Positions 6,671 to 14,896 of a stretch of 14,976 nucleotides of DNA are shown piece after piece. The DNA lies in assembly GCA_021163905.1 (NCBI GenBank), contig JAGGTG010000118.1, positions 1-14,976 on the forward strand. Reading direction: 5' to 3'. The notes below the pieces were generated by a model. The model was not told the DNA's origin. It saw nothing but the letters and a program-made list of their open reading frames with translations, and did not search any database. The translations under genes were made by a program, and so were the position numbers. Numbering within the stretch: position 1 is the stretch's first letter; the number at the start of each line of letters is the position of its first letter. The stretch is from Candidatus Aerophobota bacterium. GTDB taxonomy: Bacteria > Aerophobota > Aerophobia > Aerophobales > B3-G15.

Positions 6671-7579
6671 ATGATAAAAAAAATACTGCGGTGGTTAACT
6701 GCATTTTCTATATTGATTGGAATTGCGGGCTTTTACTCGTGTTGTTCATTTGCCAGGGGACCTTTTATCCAGATTAAAGGATCCGATACCGAGGTTAATT
6801 TAGTCCAGAGATTAGCAGAGGTTTATATGGAACATCATCCCGAAGTTTATATTGCTGTAACTGGAGGAGGATCAGGAACAGGAATTGCTGCACTTATAAA
6901 CAAAAAAACTGATATTGCTAACCTATCAAGAGAAATGACGCCAGAGGAAATTAAAAGAGCTATAAAAAATGGCGTAAATCCAGTAAAATGGGTAATTGCC
7001 ATGGATGGTATATCAGTTATTGTCAATGCTAAAAATCCTGTTAACAAATTAACTTTAAAACAGATAAGTCAAATATTTTCCGGCAAGATAAAAAACTGGA
7101 GAGAAGTTGGTGGAGAAAATATTCCAATATCCCTTTACGGCAGACAGAGTAACTCGGGAACCTTCATTTATTTCAGGAATCATATCGTTAAAGCAGATTA
7201 CTCTGATAGAATGAAAAGGATGAACGGGAATGCTCAGATAGTTGAGTCAATAAAAAGAGATGTAGCCGGAATAGGATATGTGGGGGTGGGATATGTGCTG
7301 GAAGGAGAAAAGCTTGCCAAAGGGATAAAGGTGCTTAAAATTGCAAAAGATGAACATTCTCCTGGAGTTTCTCCTCTCAATTTTGAGAATGTAGAAAAAG
7401 GAGTATACCCTATAGCTCGTCCTCTTTATCAGTACTCAAATGGATGTCCTAAGGGGAAAGTACTTGAATTTGTCAGATTTGAACTCAGCAAAGAAGGACA
7501 AAAAATTGTAATTGAGCAAGGTTTTTATCCCGTAAATGTAGAGTACAGAAAGTTAAACAGACAAAACCTGGGCTTCTAA
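6671..7579 (+). CDS. pstS: Phosphate ABC transporter substrate-binding protein
   Basis: Extracytoplasmic phosphate receptor of the Pst system, 302 residues. The N-terminus has a signal peptide: KK, a hydrophobic stretch at about 8-22, then FYSCCSFARG. Cleavage after SFA is plausible. A lipoprotein anchor at Cys24 is possible, but the FYSC lipobox is poor. Phosphate-contacting loops of the PBP-like family are visible: GSDT at 37-40, GGGSGTG at 65-71, SREM at about 86-89 and RQSNSGTF in the second lobe. The ATG lies 3 nt after the preceding PHP-protein stop, with a GAGAGG site inside that gene's end. It is the first of five phosphate-uptake genes in the usual S-C-A-B-U order. No clear Pho-box-like direct repeat was seen upstream. 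Confidence 0.95.
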   Translation: MIKKILRWLTAFSILIGIAGFYSCCSFARGPFIQIKGSDTEVNLVQRLAEVYMEHHPEVYIAVTGGGSGTGIAALINKKTDIANLSREMTPEEIKRAIKNGVNPVKWVIAMDGISVIVNAKNPVNKLTLKQISQIFSGKIKNWREVGGENIPISLYGRQSNSGTFIYFRNHIVKADYSDRMKRMNGNAQIVESIKRDVAGIGYVGVGYVLEGEKLAKGIKVLKIAKDEHSPGVSPLNFENVEKGVYPIARPLYQYSNGCPKGKVLEFVRFELSKEGQKIVIEQGFYPVNVEYRKLNRQNLGF

Positions 7580-7597
7580 AGAAATAACCTAATAAAT

Positions 7598-8476
7598 ATG
7601 GCAAATAAGGAAAGGTTAATAAAATATTTTTTTACCTTCACCGGCGTACTTTCCACTATATTTTTATTGGGAATATTCTTCCTGCTTTTATATAATTCTG
7701 TCCCTGCTTTCAGAAAAATAGGGATCCTGGAGTTTTTTACCAGTGCAAGATGGAATCCAACATCTTATACTAAACCTACCTACGGCATTCTTTCCTTAAT
7801 AGTAAGTACCCTAATGGTTACCGGTGGGGCTATGCTTATATCAGTTCCCCTTGGAATTAGCTGTGCTGCTTACCTTGCAGAGGTAGCTACCCCCATGGTA
7901 AGAGAAATAGTAAAACCAATTATAGAGGTCCTGGCTGGAATTCCTTCAGTGGTAGTAGGATTCCTTGGAATAGTTCTGGTAGGTCCAGCAATAGCAAAGA
8001 TTTTTAATCTTCCCAATGGGCTAAATGCCATAAATGGTTCCATTCTTCTTGCCATAATGTCTCTACCCACAATAATCTCTATATCAGAGGATGCAATAAC
8101 TTCAGTTCCCGAAGAGTATAAGATGGCATCTCTTGCTCTTGGAGCAACCAGATGGCAAACCCTGTGGAAAGTTGTTATTCCGGCATCTTCTTCCGGGATA
8201 ATAGCTGCAATAATGCTGGGTGTGGGAAGGGCAGTGGGAGAAACAATGACCGTCCTTATGGCTACAGGTAATGCTCCCGCGATGCCACATAGCTTTCTTG
8301 ATTCTGTAAGAACAATGACTGCAACAATAGCAATTGAGTTAGGTGAAGTTCCCTACAACACGACTCACTACTACGCTCTTTTTGTAATTGGCCTTGTTCT
8401 TTTCTGTATCACTTTTGCTGTTAATTTAACCTCGGATATTGTTCTGCACAAACATCAGGAAAAACTGGGAACATGA
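7598..8476 (+). CDS. pstC: Phosphate ABC transporter permease PstC
   Basis: Inner-membrane permease subunit that pairs with PstA to form the phosphate channel. The 292 residues contain about six hydrophobic segments: roughly 9-33, 62-92, 108-132, 148-163, 198-215 and a last one before the C-terminus. The cytoplasmic EAA-type loop that docks on the ATPase is at about 164-195 (SEDAITSVPEEYKMASLALGATRW). GRAVGETM follows in the fifth segment. The ATG at 7598 lacks a clear Shine-Dalgarno site. The 18-nt gap after pstS suggests re-initiation or coupled translation. Its TGA stop overlaps the pstA ATG (ATGA at 8473-8476). Confidence 0.94.
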   Translation: MANKERLIKYFFTFTGVLSTIFLLGIFFLLLYNSVPAFRKIGILEFFTSARWNPTSYTKPTYGILSLIVSTLMVTGGAMLISVPLGISCAAYLAEVATPMVREIVKPIIEVLAGIPSVVVGFLGIVLVGPAIAKIFNLPNGLNAINGSILLAIMSLPTIISISEDAITSVPEEYKMASLALGATRWQTLWKVVIPASSSGIIAAIMLGVGRAVGETMTVLMATGNAPAMPHSFLDSVRTMTATIAIELGEVPYNTTHYYALFVIGLVLFCITFAVNLTSDIVLHKHQEKLGT

Positions 8477-9321
8477 AAAAAATAAAAGAAAAATTAGGGT
8501 TTACTATTCTTGGCCTTGCAACGGTGGTGGTTCTTTTCATTCTGGGTGTCATTTTATACGATATTTCGTCCAAAGGAATAAGTGTGATAAGCTGGGAATT
8601 TCTCACACAACCCCCAAAAGCTGGAATGACAAAAGGTGGAATTTTTCCAGCAATAGTTGGAACTCTCTATGTAAGTTTGATCACGGTTCTTTTCTCCGTA
8701 CCTCTGGGAATCTGTGCTGCTATTTACTTAAATGAGTATGCAAAAAAGGGTATACTAACCCGGATTATCCGAGTTAGTATAAGAAATTTAGCTGGAGTTC
8801 CTTCCATTGTCTATGGTCTTTTTGGGGTGGTCCTTTTTGTTCAGATGTTTAAATTTGGAACCTGTATCCTGTCATCTGGTCTCACTCTTGGTCTTTTAAC
8901 CCTTCCCTGGACCATTACTGCCAGTGAGGAAGCGCTAAGATCTGTGCCTAACTCTTACAGAGAAGGAGCCCTTGCCCTGGGGGCTACCAAGTGGCAGGCT
9001 ATAAGAACAAATGTATTGCCCTATGCTCTTCCGGGAATTCTCACCGGAACAATATTAGGTCTGGCAAGAGCAGCAGGAGAAACAGCACCTATCTTATTTA
9101 CAGGTGTTGCCTTCTTCTTACCCCATCTTCCCGGCTCTATTTTCAGCCAGTTCATGGCCCTACCCTATCATCTTTATATCCTTGCCACCCAGCATCCTGC
9201 TATTGAAAAGGTAAGACCCCTTGCCTATGGGACAGCACTCGTTCTTATACTTCTTGTTTTATCTTTAAACAGTGTAGCTATATTTATAAGATACTATCTG
9301 CGTAGAAAGAGAAGAGGTTAA
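8473..9321 (+). CDS. pstA: Phosphate ABC transporter permease PstA
   Basis: Second membrane subunit of the Pst phosphate importer, 282 residues and homologous to PstC. The first hydrophobic segment is at about 9-29. The EAA-type loop is at 151-183 (SEEALRSVPN, then EGALALGATKW), followed by GLARAAGETAPILFTG, which is typical of PstA. It ends in a basic tail (RYYLRRKRRG). The start overlaps the pstC stop by 4 nt, giving translational coupling, and pstB begins 6 nt after its stop. A second in-frame-looking ORF over the pstC/pstA junction is a shadow and not a gene. Confidence 0.94.
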   Translation: MKKIKEKLGFTILGLATVVVLFILGVILYDISSKGISVISWEFLTQPPKAGMTKGGIFPAIVGTLYVSLITVLFSVPLGICAAIYLNEYAKKGILTRIIRVSIRNLAGVPSIVYGLFGVVLFVQMFKFGTCILSSGLTLGLLTLPWTITASEEALRSVPNSYREGALALGATKWQAIRTNVLPYALPGILTGTILGLARAAGETAPILFTGVAFFLPHLPGSIFSQFMALPYHLYILATQHPAIEKVRPLAYGTALVLILLVLSLNSVAIFIRYYLRRKRRG

Positions 9322-9327
9322 GCGGGG

Positions 9328-10086
9328 ATGAAAAAGGTAAAAATTGCAACTTATAATTTAAATCTGTGGTTTGGGAAAAATCACGTTTTAAAGAACATAA
9401 ATATGCAAATAGAAGAAAATAAAGTTACTGCAATAATTGGTCCCTCAGGATGTGGCAAATCAACCTTTCTTCGATGTCTTAATAGAATGAACGATTTAAT
9501 TGAGGATACACGTATTGAAGGGAAAGTTTTACTTGACGGAGAGAATATTTATGGTAATAAAATGGATGTTGTTTCCTTACGCAAAAGGGTAGGTATGGTG
9601 TTTCAAAAATCTAATCCCTTCCCTAAATCTATCTTTGAAAATGTGGCCTATGGTCTGAGGATTCACGGTGAGAAAAACAAGAAAAAACTTCAAGAAAGAG
9701 TGGAACAAAGCCTAAGAGATGCCGCACTATGGGACGAGGTAAAAGATAGACTGGATAAAAGCGCTATGGGATTATCCGGAGGTCAACAACAGAGATTATG
9801 TATAGCAAGGGCTTTAGCCATTCAGCCGGAAGTAGTACTTATGGATGAGCCAGCTTCAGCCCTTGATCCAACTGCTACCAATAAAATAGAGGAATTAATA
9901 CAGAAACTCAAGGAAAAATACACCATTGTAATTGTCACTCACAATATGCAACAGGCAGCTCGTATCTCAGACTATACAGCTTTTCTTTTGATGGGGGAGC
10001 TTATCGAGTTTCAACCAACAGCTAAGTTATTTACAAATCCAGAAAACAAAAAAACTGAAGATTATATAACCGGAAGATTTGGTTAA
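9328..10086 (+). CDS. pstB: Phosphate ABC transporter ATP-binding protein
   Basis: ATPase that powers phosphate import through PstCA. All ABC motifs are intact in 252 residues: Walker A GPSGCGKST at 38-46, Q-loop in VFQKSNPFPKSI at about 91-102, signature LSGGQ at 149-153, Walker B VVLMDEP at 169-175, and the switch His205 in THNMQQA. The FLRCLNRMNDL segment after Walker A and the QKSNPFP Q-loop are PstB hallmarks that separate it from other importer ATPases. The length is standard. The start ATG lies 6 nt after the pstA stop with a GCGGGG purine stretch before it. Confidence 0.97.
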   Translation: MKKVKIATYNLNLWFGKNHVLKNINMQIEENKVTAIIGPSGCGKSTFLRCLNRMNDLIEDTRIEGKVLLDGENIYGNKMDVVSLRKRVGMVFQKSNPFPKSIFENVAYGLRIHGEKNKKKLQERVEQSLRDAALWDEVKDRLDKSAMGLSGGQQQRLCIARALAIQPEVVLMDEPASALDPTATNKIEELIQKLKEKYTIVIVTHNMQQAARISDYTAFLLMGELIEFQPTAKLFTNPENKKTEDYITGRFG

Positions 10087-10115
10087 TTATTTGTTAATTA
10101 AAGGGAGGGTAAAAT

Positions 10116-10775
10116 TTGGAAAAAAGGCACTTTCATAGGGAACTTGGTGAGTTAAACAGAAAAATACTTAAAATGGGGAATGCCGTTGAAAACCTCATTT
10201 CTCGCTCAGTAGAATCTTTAAAAAAGAGAGATACGGAACTTGCCAGGGATATTATAAATTCAGATGAAAAAATAGACAAAATGGAAATTGATATTGATGA
10301 AACCTGTATCAACCTTCTTGCTTTGTATCAACCAATGGCCATAGACTTAAGATTTATTGCTACCGCTCTTATGATCACCACCGACCTTGAGAGAATAGGT
10401 GACTTAGCCGTTGATATTGCAGAAAGAACCCTTGAGCTGGCAGACAAACCTTTGCTAAAACCCTTAATTGATGTACCAAAACTGGCCACCCTTGCCGAGC
10501 AAATGGTTCATCAAAGTTTAGAGGCATTTATCAATCATAACTCCGATCTTGCTATTGAGGTCTGTAGGCACGATGATGAGGCCGATCACCTAAGGGATCT
10601 CGTCTATATGGAGATCATACAGATCATTACCAATAATGGCTCTGTTGCTCCCAGGGCAATTCCACTTCTGCTTGTAGCCCGGCATCTTGAAAGAATATGT
10701 GACCATGCTACAAATATCGCTGAAGATGTTGTTTACATGGTCCAGGCACAGATGTTGAAACATCACCCAAGGTAA
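10116..10775 (+). CDS. phoU: Phosphate transport/signalling regulator PhoU
   Basis: Cytoplasmic helical protein that links Pst transporter state to phosphate signalling and limits uptake. The 219 residues form two repeated three-helix bundles, each with a metal-binding ExxxD-type motif: LERIGDLAVDIAE at 91-103 and LERICDHATNIAE at 191-203. I accept TTG 10116 as start because a strong AAAGGGAGGG site lies just upstream and the protein then begins with the usual FHRELGELN helix. No PhoR/PhoB two-component genes accompany it in the window, so its signalling partner must be elsewhere. It converges on metF with only 3 nt between the stop codons. Confidence 0.96.
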   Translation: MEKRHFHRELGELNRKILKMGNAVENLISRSVESLKKRDTELARDIINSDEKIDKMEIDIDETCINLLALYQPMAIDLRFIATALMITTDLERIGDLAVDIAERTLELADKPLLKPLIDVPKLATLAEQMVHQSLEAFINHNSDLAIEVCRHDDEADHLRDLVYMEIIQIITNNGSVAPRAIPLLLVARHLERICDHATNIAEDVVYMVQAQMLKHHPR

Positions 10776-10798
10776 AGGTTAAATAAGACCTGCCTTTT
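10769..10798. terminator. Possible bidirectional hairpin between phoU and metF
   Basis: AAGG (10769-10772) and AGGT (10776-10779) can pair with ACCT (10788-10791) and CCTT (10793-10796), giving two short stems split by an internal loop, with TT after. The structure overlaps both stop codons of the convergent genes. It is short and AU-rich, so it is only a weak terminator candidate. Confidence 0.35.
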
Positions 10799-11654
10799 CC
10801 AGAACATCAGGCACGTACCTGTCCCATCCCAGGGGCATAATATGAACTCCCTGGCACATCCCCTTAAGCTGCTTTATTAAAGAAGCTGCTATCTCAACGC
10901 TTTTTTTGGGACGATCCTGTTTGGAAGCACTGGCCATTATTTTAATTAAGTTCTCCGGAACAAATACACCTGAAACATTGGCATTCATAAATCTTGCCAT
11001 ACCGGCTGATTTTAAAAGAACTATCCCCACCATTATGGGGACCTTAAGATGCTCTGTAGCCTTGATGAAATTCTCAAACTTCTTAGGATCATAAACGGCC
11101 TGTGTCTGAAAAAACTCAGCTCCAGCCTCAACTTTCAATTCCATCTTCATTATTTGAGGCTCAAGGGGATCGGCTCCTGGATTGACTACCGCTCCCAGAC
11201 AGAAATCAGGTGCACCATCTAACTTATTACCAACCATATCTTTACCTTCCATGAGGGTTTTTGCCGCTTTAAGTAAATTAACCGAATCAAGATCAAAAAC
11301 CGGCTTTGCCTGAGGATGGTCTCCCAGAGTAATATAATCACCCGTGAGACACAAAACATTTCTTATCCCAAGAACATAAGCTGAGATTAAATCTGACTGA
11401 AGAGCTAATCTATTTCTATCCCTACAGGTTATCTGAAATACAGGTTCAAAGTTTCTTTCCTTCAGCAACCTACAAACTGCCATCGATCCTAATCTCATAA
11501 CTGAGGATTGAAGATCGGTAACATTTATAGCATCAACCTTTCCCCTTAAAAGTTCTACCTCCTCTAAAAGAGGCTGTATATTTGTTCCTTTTGGAGGCCC
11601 AATCTCAGAGGTAATTACGAATTTTCCTTTTTTAAAAAGATCACTCAGCTTCAT
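10779..11654 (-). CDS. metF: Methylenetetrahydrofolate reductase, catalytic subunit
   Basis: Flavin-dependent TIM-barrel enzyme that reduces methylene-THF to methyl-THF, the last step before methyl transfer in the Wood-Ljungdahl methyl branch and the methyl source for methionine. The 291 residues carry the expected motifs: Glu17 in SEIGPPKG (acid catalyst position), DAINVTD at 41-47, QITCRDRNR at 75-83, LTGD at 103-106 and FFQTQAVYD at 181-189. There is no regulatory C-terminal domain, as is normal for bacteria. It is the last gene of a four-gene operon. Its ATG is 1 nt after the metV stop, so the two are certainly coupled. The MetV partner and the absence of an NADH-dependent partner suggest electrons arrive through iron-sulfur centres and not directly from NAD(P)H. 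Confidence 0.94.
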   Translation of the reverse strand: MKLSDLFKKGKFVITSEIGPPKGTNIQPLLEEVELLRGKVDAINVTDLQSSVMRLGSMAVCRLLKERNFEPVFQITCRDRNRLALQSDLISAYVLGIRNVLCLTGDYITLGDHPQAKPVFDLDSVNLLKAAKTLMEGKDMVGNKLDGAPDFCLGAVVNPGADPLEPQIMKMELKVEAGAEFFQTQAVYDPKKFENFIKATEHLKVPIMVGIVLLKSAGMARFMNANVSGVFVPENLIKIMASASKQDRPKKSVEIAASLIKQLKGMCQGVHIMPLGWDRYVPDVLEKAGLI

Positions 11655-11655
11655 T

Positions 11656-12351
11656 TTACTCCCTCACCATTTTTTCTTTTTCTTCTTCAAACTCAAGCGC
11701 CCAGAATATACTCCTCTTTCTAACTGCTGGAGGCTGCATCAGGTTCCAGTCACGAGGAGACTGTATCTTTTTTAAGTTCTCAAGTTTACCTATCTCCTTT
11801 AACCTTTCATATATTCTTGCCCAGGCACAATCCTTTTCAGGATCTACTTCACATTTTCCCTTATCTGATCCTCCACAGGCCCCATTTAAAAGATTTTTGG
11901 GACAGTTCGCATAGGGACATATACCCCCGGTTATATCTAATTTACAATCCCCACACTGCAGACATCTTTCCTCCCCTGTCCAGACTCCGGAGAACCCTCC
12001 CATATAAATGGTATTGTCAGCAGGATGAACCGGCAGATTTATCATACTGGAAACAGCCTGAACTCCAATTCCACAGGAGCTAACTAAAACCGAATCTGCT
12101 TTTTGAAGCTCAGCTATGTATCTATTTAATTTAAGAGCTACCAGAACTTTATTACAGGCAAAATCCACTACAAAAGAACCGACTATTTTTTTTCCATTTT
12201 CTATTAGTTTCTCGCTTAACTCATCAATCCCCTTCTCTCCTCCTGTCTGGCATGCCTCAGAACACCCACCACAGGCTATAATGAAAACACTCTCATCTTG
12301 AGCCAGGCAGTTCAGTATTTCATCCCAGGGTTTTCTCTCAGAAACTAACAT
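11656..12351 (-). CDS. metV: Methylene-THF reductase accessory subunit MetV
   Basis: Cys-rich partner of MetF in the acetogen-type reductase, 231 residues. It belongs to the family often annotated as the methylene-THF reductase C-terminal domain. The N-terminal part has CGGCSEAC at 27-34, C66 and an SSCGIG turn at 91-96. The C-terminal part has a dense Cys cluster, CLQCGDC at 130-136 followed by C145, C150, C159, C167 and C175. Family members bind metal or iron-sulfur clusters and pass electrons to the MetF flavin; in Moorella the MetVF pair associates with HdrABC/MvhD-type proteins. Here none of those is adjacent. The upstream genes are instead a [NiFe] hydrogenase, 26 nt away. The ATG at 12351 follows a strong GGGAGGAT site. 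Confidence 0.9.
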   Translation of the reverse strand: MLVSERKPWDEILNCLAQDESVFIIACGGCSEACQTGGEKGIDELSEKLIENGKKIVGSFVVDFACNKVLVALKLNRYIAELQKADSVLVSSCGIGVQAVSSMINLPVHPADNTIYMGGFSGVWTGEERCLQCGDCKLDITGGICPYANCPKNLLNGACGGSDKGKCEVDPEKDCAWARIYERLKEIGKLENLKKIQSPRDWNLMQPPAVRKRSIFWALEFEEEKEKMVRE

Positions 12352-12377
12352 GGTTATCCTCCCTAAGCAAACTTGAT

Positions 12378-13937
12378 TTAGCTTATTCTAAACCTGGAGA
12401 TTTCTCTTCCCTTGGGAGTTATAAGATGAACCGCACAGGCAAGACAGGGATCAAAAGAGCGCACACATCTTACAACTTCAAAGGGATTATCAGGATCCTT
12501 AACCTTTAATCCTAAAAGAGCTTTTTCCAGGGCACCCGGTTGATCTAAGTCATCCCGTGGAGAAACATTCCAGGTAGTGGGAACAACAAGTTGATAGCTC
12601 TCTATAAGCTTATCTTTGACCTTTATCCAGTGACCAAGGGCTCCTCTTGGAGCCTCTGTAAGTCCCATACCTTCTGCCTCAAGGGGAAGAGAATAAGTGA
12701 TGCAAACAGGCTCACCAACCTTTAAATCCAGAACCCATTTAGCCATATGGTCAGCGACTATCTTTGTATCAATAGCTCTTGCTATATGTCGACCAAGAAT
12801 AGAGGATAATTTAAAAACATCTTTCCCTATATAGGAAAGTACAGGATCCAGAGCTTCTTTGATTTCTTTTTTTCCACCATAATAGCTAACTATTATTCTT
12901 GCCGCAGGACCCACCTCAAATACCAATCCCCTGTACCTTGGAGCTTTTAACCAGGAATAACCTTCTCTTTTCCCATAATCTATTCTGGTTGCTCCCTGAG
13001 AGGGATGTAATCCTGATGTATCCTCAGAATACCAGCTATATTTTACATGCTCTGCTATATTAGCCACATCAAGTGGTTGATAAGTAGAATCTGAAGTTAC
13101 TATCCCCTGCAAAAAAAGTCTATTCCTCTTTACCTGATCCACCTCACCAGAATCAAGGTTAAAGGCACCATAACATAAAAAATTGTTGTAAGATGAACCC
13201 ATACTAAGATGATCCTCATAAAACTTGACAAGAGCTATGGTATCTGGAAGGTAAAAATTGTCTATAAAGTGTCTTATCTCATTTAATCTCCAGAGAAAAG
13301 ATGCTATTTTGTCTGGAGTGGGATTTTCCGTAACTCCTCCTGCTACTGTAGCCACATTATGGGGCATTTTTCCCCCAAATATAGCCAGCATCTCATGGGA
13401 CTTTTTTCTTATCTCAAGAGCTCTCAGGTAATGAGCGGCAAGTTCCTGATTTGTCCTATCATCCAACCTATAATCCCCCTCGTATCTTGGAGAAAAGGGG
13501 CTTAACACGCCCCTACCTAAAAAATCTTTAAGGGAGGAAAGATCGTAATCTCTACCATCATAGCTTAAAATACGGGATAAATCAACAAAATCAAGAGAAG
13601 CTAAATGATAAAAGTGAAGAATATTTGACTGGATAAAATTTGAACCCAGTATTAAGTTACGAATAACTCTGGCATTATCAGGTATTGAATCCTCTATACC
13701 AAAGGCATTATCCAGAGCAAAAACAGAGGCAGTAGCATGAGCTGCCGGGCAAACCCCACAAACTCGCTGGGTAATTCTACTTGCATCACGGGGATCCCTT
13801 CTCTTAAGTATAATCTCCCACCCCCTAAAGAGGGTCCCTGCTACACGTGCATCCCTAACTTCACCTTTATCTACTGTAACCTCAACTTTAAGATGACCTT
13901 CAATTCTTGTAATAGGGTCTATAACGATCCTCTGCAT
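12378..13937 (-). CDS. [NiFe]-hydrogenase large (catalytic) subunit
   Basis: Carries the Ni-Fe active site that splits or makes H2. At 519 residues it has L1 RVCGVCPAAH at 58-67 and L2 DPCLACAVH at 496-504, supplying the four active-site Cys (60, 63, 498, 501). After His504, 15 residues remain, the peptide normally removed by a maturation endopeptidase once Ni is inserted. Other family blocks are IDPITRIEGH at 6-15, APRYRG..FEVGPAAR and TEAPRGALGHW. The sequence fits the group 1/2 uptake-type lineage; the subgroup is not resolved by eye. The ATG at 13937 is chosen because AAGGAGAGGT lies just before it and it sits 1 nt after the small-subunit stop. A longer frame to 14063 would overlap that gene by 125 nt. 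Maturation genes are not in the window. Confidence 0.95.
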   Translation of the reverse strand: MQRIVIDPITRIEGHLKVEVTVDKGEVRDARVAGTLFRGWEIILKRRDPRDASRITQRVCGVCPAAHATASVFALDNAFGIEDSIPDNARVIRNLILGSNFIQSNILHFYHLASLDFVDLSRILSYDGRDYDLSSLKDFLGRGVLSPFSPRYEGDYRLDDRTNQELAAHYLRALEIRKKSHEMLAIFGGKMPHNVATVAGGVTENPTPDKIASFLWRLNEIRHFIDNFYLPDTIALVKFYEDHLSMGSSYNNFLCYGAFNLDSGEVDQVKRNRLFLQGIVTSDSTYQPLDVANIAEHVKYSWYSEDTSGLHPSQGATRIDYGKREGYSWLKAPRYRGLVFEVGPAARIIVSYYGGKKEIKEALDPVLSYIGKDVFKLSSILGRHIARAIDTKIVADHMAKWVLDLKVGEPVCITYSLPLEAEGMGLTEAPRGALGHWIKVKDKLIESYQLVVPTTWNVSPRDDLDQPGALEKALLGLKVKDPDNPFEVVRCVRSFDPCLACAVHLITPKGREISRFRIS

Positions 13938-13938
13938 T

Positions 13939-14820
13939 TTACCTCTCCTTATCGGACTGCACTTTAACTTTAAAACTGTCCCATCTGGATATTTTCTGGT
14001 AAAATGGACCTGATATATCAGGAAATATGGGCTCCGTACACCCATTACAGGGGGCACCTGCATCTACAGGCCAGTTTACCCCTCCATTCCAGTGACGTAT
14101 GGGACAGTCTGAATAAGTAAAAGGTCCTTTACAACCCAGCTCATAAAGACACCCTTCCTCTCCAAAGTTGTGGGCAAATTTCCCCTCATCAAAGAAGGGT
14201 CTTCGGGGACAATTTTCATGGATCAGTTTGCCATAGATAAATTTTGGCCTTTTAAGATCATCTAGTTTTTCACTGGAGGGAATACCGTTAAGCAAAATGT
14301 CGGCTATGGTCCCAATAAACCAGTCAGGATGAGGGGGACATCCAGGAATGTTTATATAAGGAACAGAAATATTTTCCTCCTCAAGAACCTCTCCCGCAGA
14401 CTTTGAGCCTGTGGGATTGGGCTTTGCAGCGGGAATTCCACCAAAAGATGCACAGGTCCCAACAGCAACTACCGCAATTGCTCTCCTGGCAAGTTCCTTA
14501 AATCTTGAATAAAGAGTAACCGGCTTTCCTTTTTCCTCTCCTACTGTGGCAAATATCCCACCTTCAGCCGTGGGGATAGATCCTTCCAGCACCAGAAGGT
14601 AGTCAGTCTTTCTATCCCTGTCCAGCATTACCTCTATTGCCAGCTCACCACTTGCCGCCATTAATGTGGGATGAAACAAAAGATTGATATGCTGCCCGGG
14701 TACAATCTCATCAAGAAGGAGATTCCTGATACTGGGACTAACCGAGTTCATAAGAGATATCGAGCACCCACTACATCCAGCTCCCTGAAGCCAGATTACC
14801 GGTTGTTCTCTCACCTGCAT
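13939..14820 (-). CDS. [NiFe]-hydrogenase small (electron-transfer) subunit, cytoplasmic type
   Basis: A 293-residue three-cluster subunit that carries electrons away from the Ni-Fe site. All ligands are in place: proximal [4Fe-4S] C16, C19, C123, C161; distal H201, C204, C224, C230; medial [3Fe-4S] C239, C258, C261, with Pro251 in the usual spot. There is no supernumerary Cys near the proximal cluster, so it is not of the O2-tolerant design. The protein starts directly with the flavodoxin-like domain (VIWLQGAGCSGCSIS). It has no twin-arginine signal and no C-terminal membrane helix, so it should be soluble in the cytoplasm. The N-terminal motif resembles group 2 small subunits. The start ATG 14820 is preceded by AAGGGGG; a TTG at 14835 in frame has no such site. 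First gene of the operon. Confidence 0.95.
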   Translation of the reverse strand: MQVREQPVIWLQGAGCSGCSISLMNSVSPSIRNLLLDEIVPGQHINLLFHPTLMAASGELAIEVMLDRDRKTDYLLVLEGSIPTAEGGIFATVGEEKGKPVTLYSRFKELARRAIAVVAVGTCASFGGIPAAKPNPTGSKSAGEVLEEENISVPYINIPGCPPHPDWFIGTIADILLNGIPSSEKLDDLKRPKFIYGKLIHENCPRRPFFDEGKFAHNFGEEGCLYELGCKGPFTYSDCPIRHWNGGVNWPVDAGAPCNGCTEPIFPDISGPFYQKISRWDSFKVKVQSDKER

Positions 14821-14857
14821 TTTAACCCCCTTCAAAAAATGTAAACTTTAGAAAAAA

Positions 14858-14886
14858 ATTATACCAGAATGCCCTTTTCTTGTCAA
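14858..14886 (-). promoter_or_regulatory. Consensus promoter of the hydrogenase-metVF operon
   Basis: On the - strand, TTGACA (14881-14886) and TATAAT (14858-14863) are separated by exactly 17 bp, both perfect consensus for the housekeeping sigma factor. The predicted transcription start near 14851 leaves about 30 nt before the ATG at 14820. This suggests high constitutive expression unless a repressor acts. No clear operator is visible between the promoter and the gene. Confidence 0.87.
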
Positions 14887-14896
14887 ATTCAATTCT

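Noticed and set aside
8439..8735. Frameshifted or extra gene across the pstC/pstA junction
   Set aside because: pstC and pstA are both full length with intact motifs and a standard ATGA overlap. The third frame reads as low-quality Cys/Trp/Ser-rich peptide.
13938..14063. Longer N-terminus of the hydrogenase large subunit
   Set aside because: It would overlap the small-subunit gene by 125 nt, and the added residues do not look like a large-subunit start. MQRIVIDPITRIEGH at 13937 has a strong ribosome site.
14821..14835. TTG start for the hydrogenase small subunit
   Set aside because: It has no ribosome site before it, and it would place the clear AAGGGGG site of the ATG at 14820 inside the coding region.
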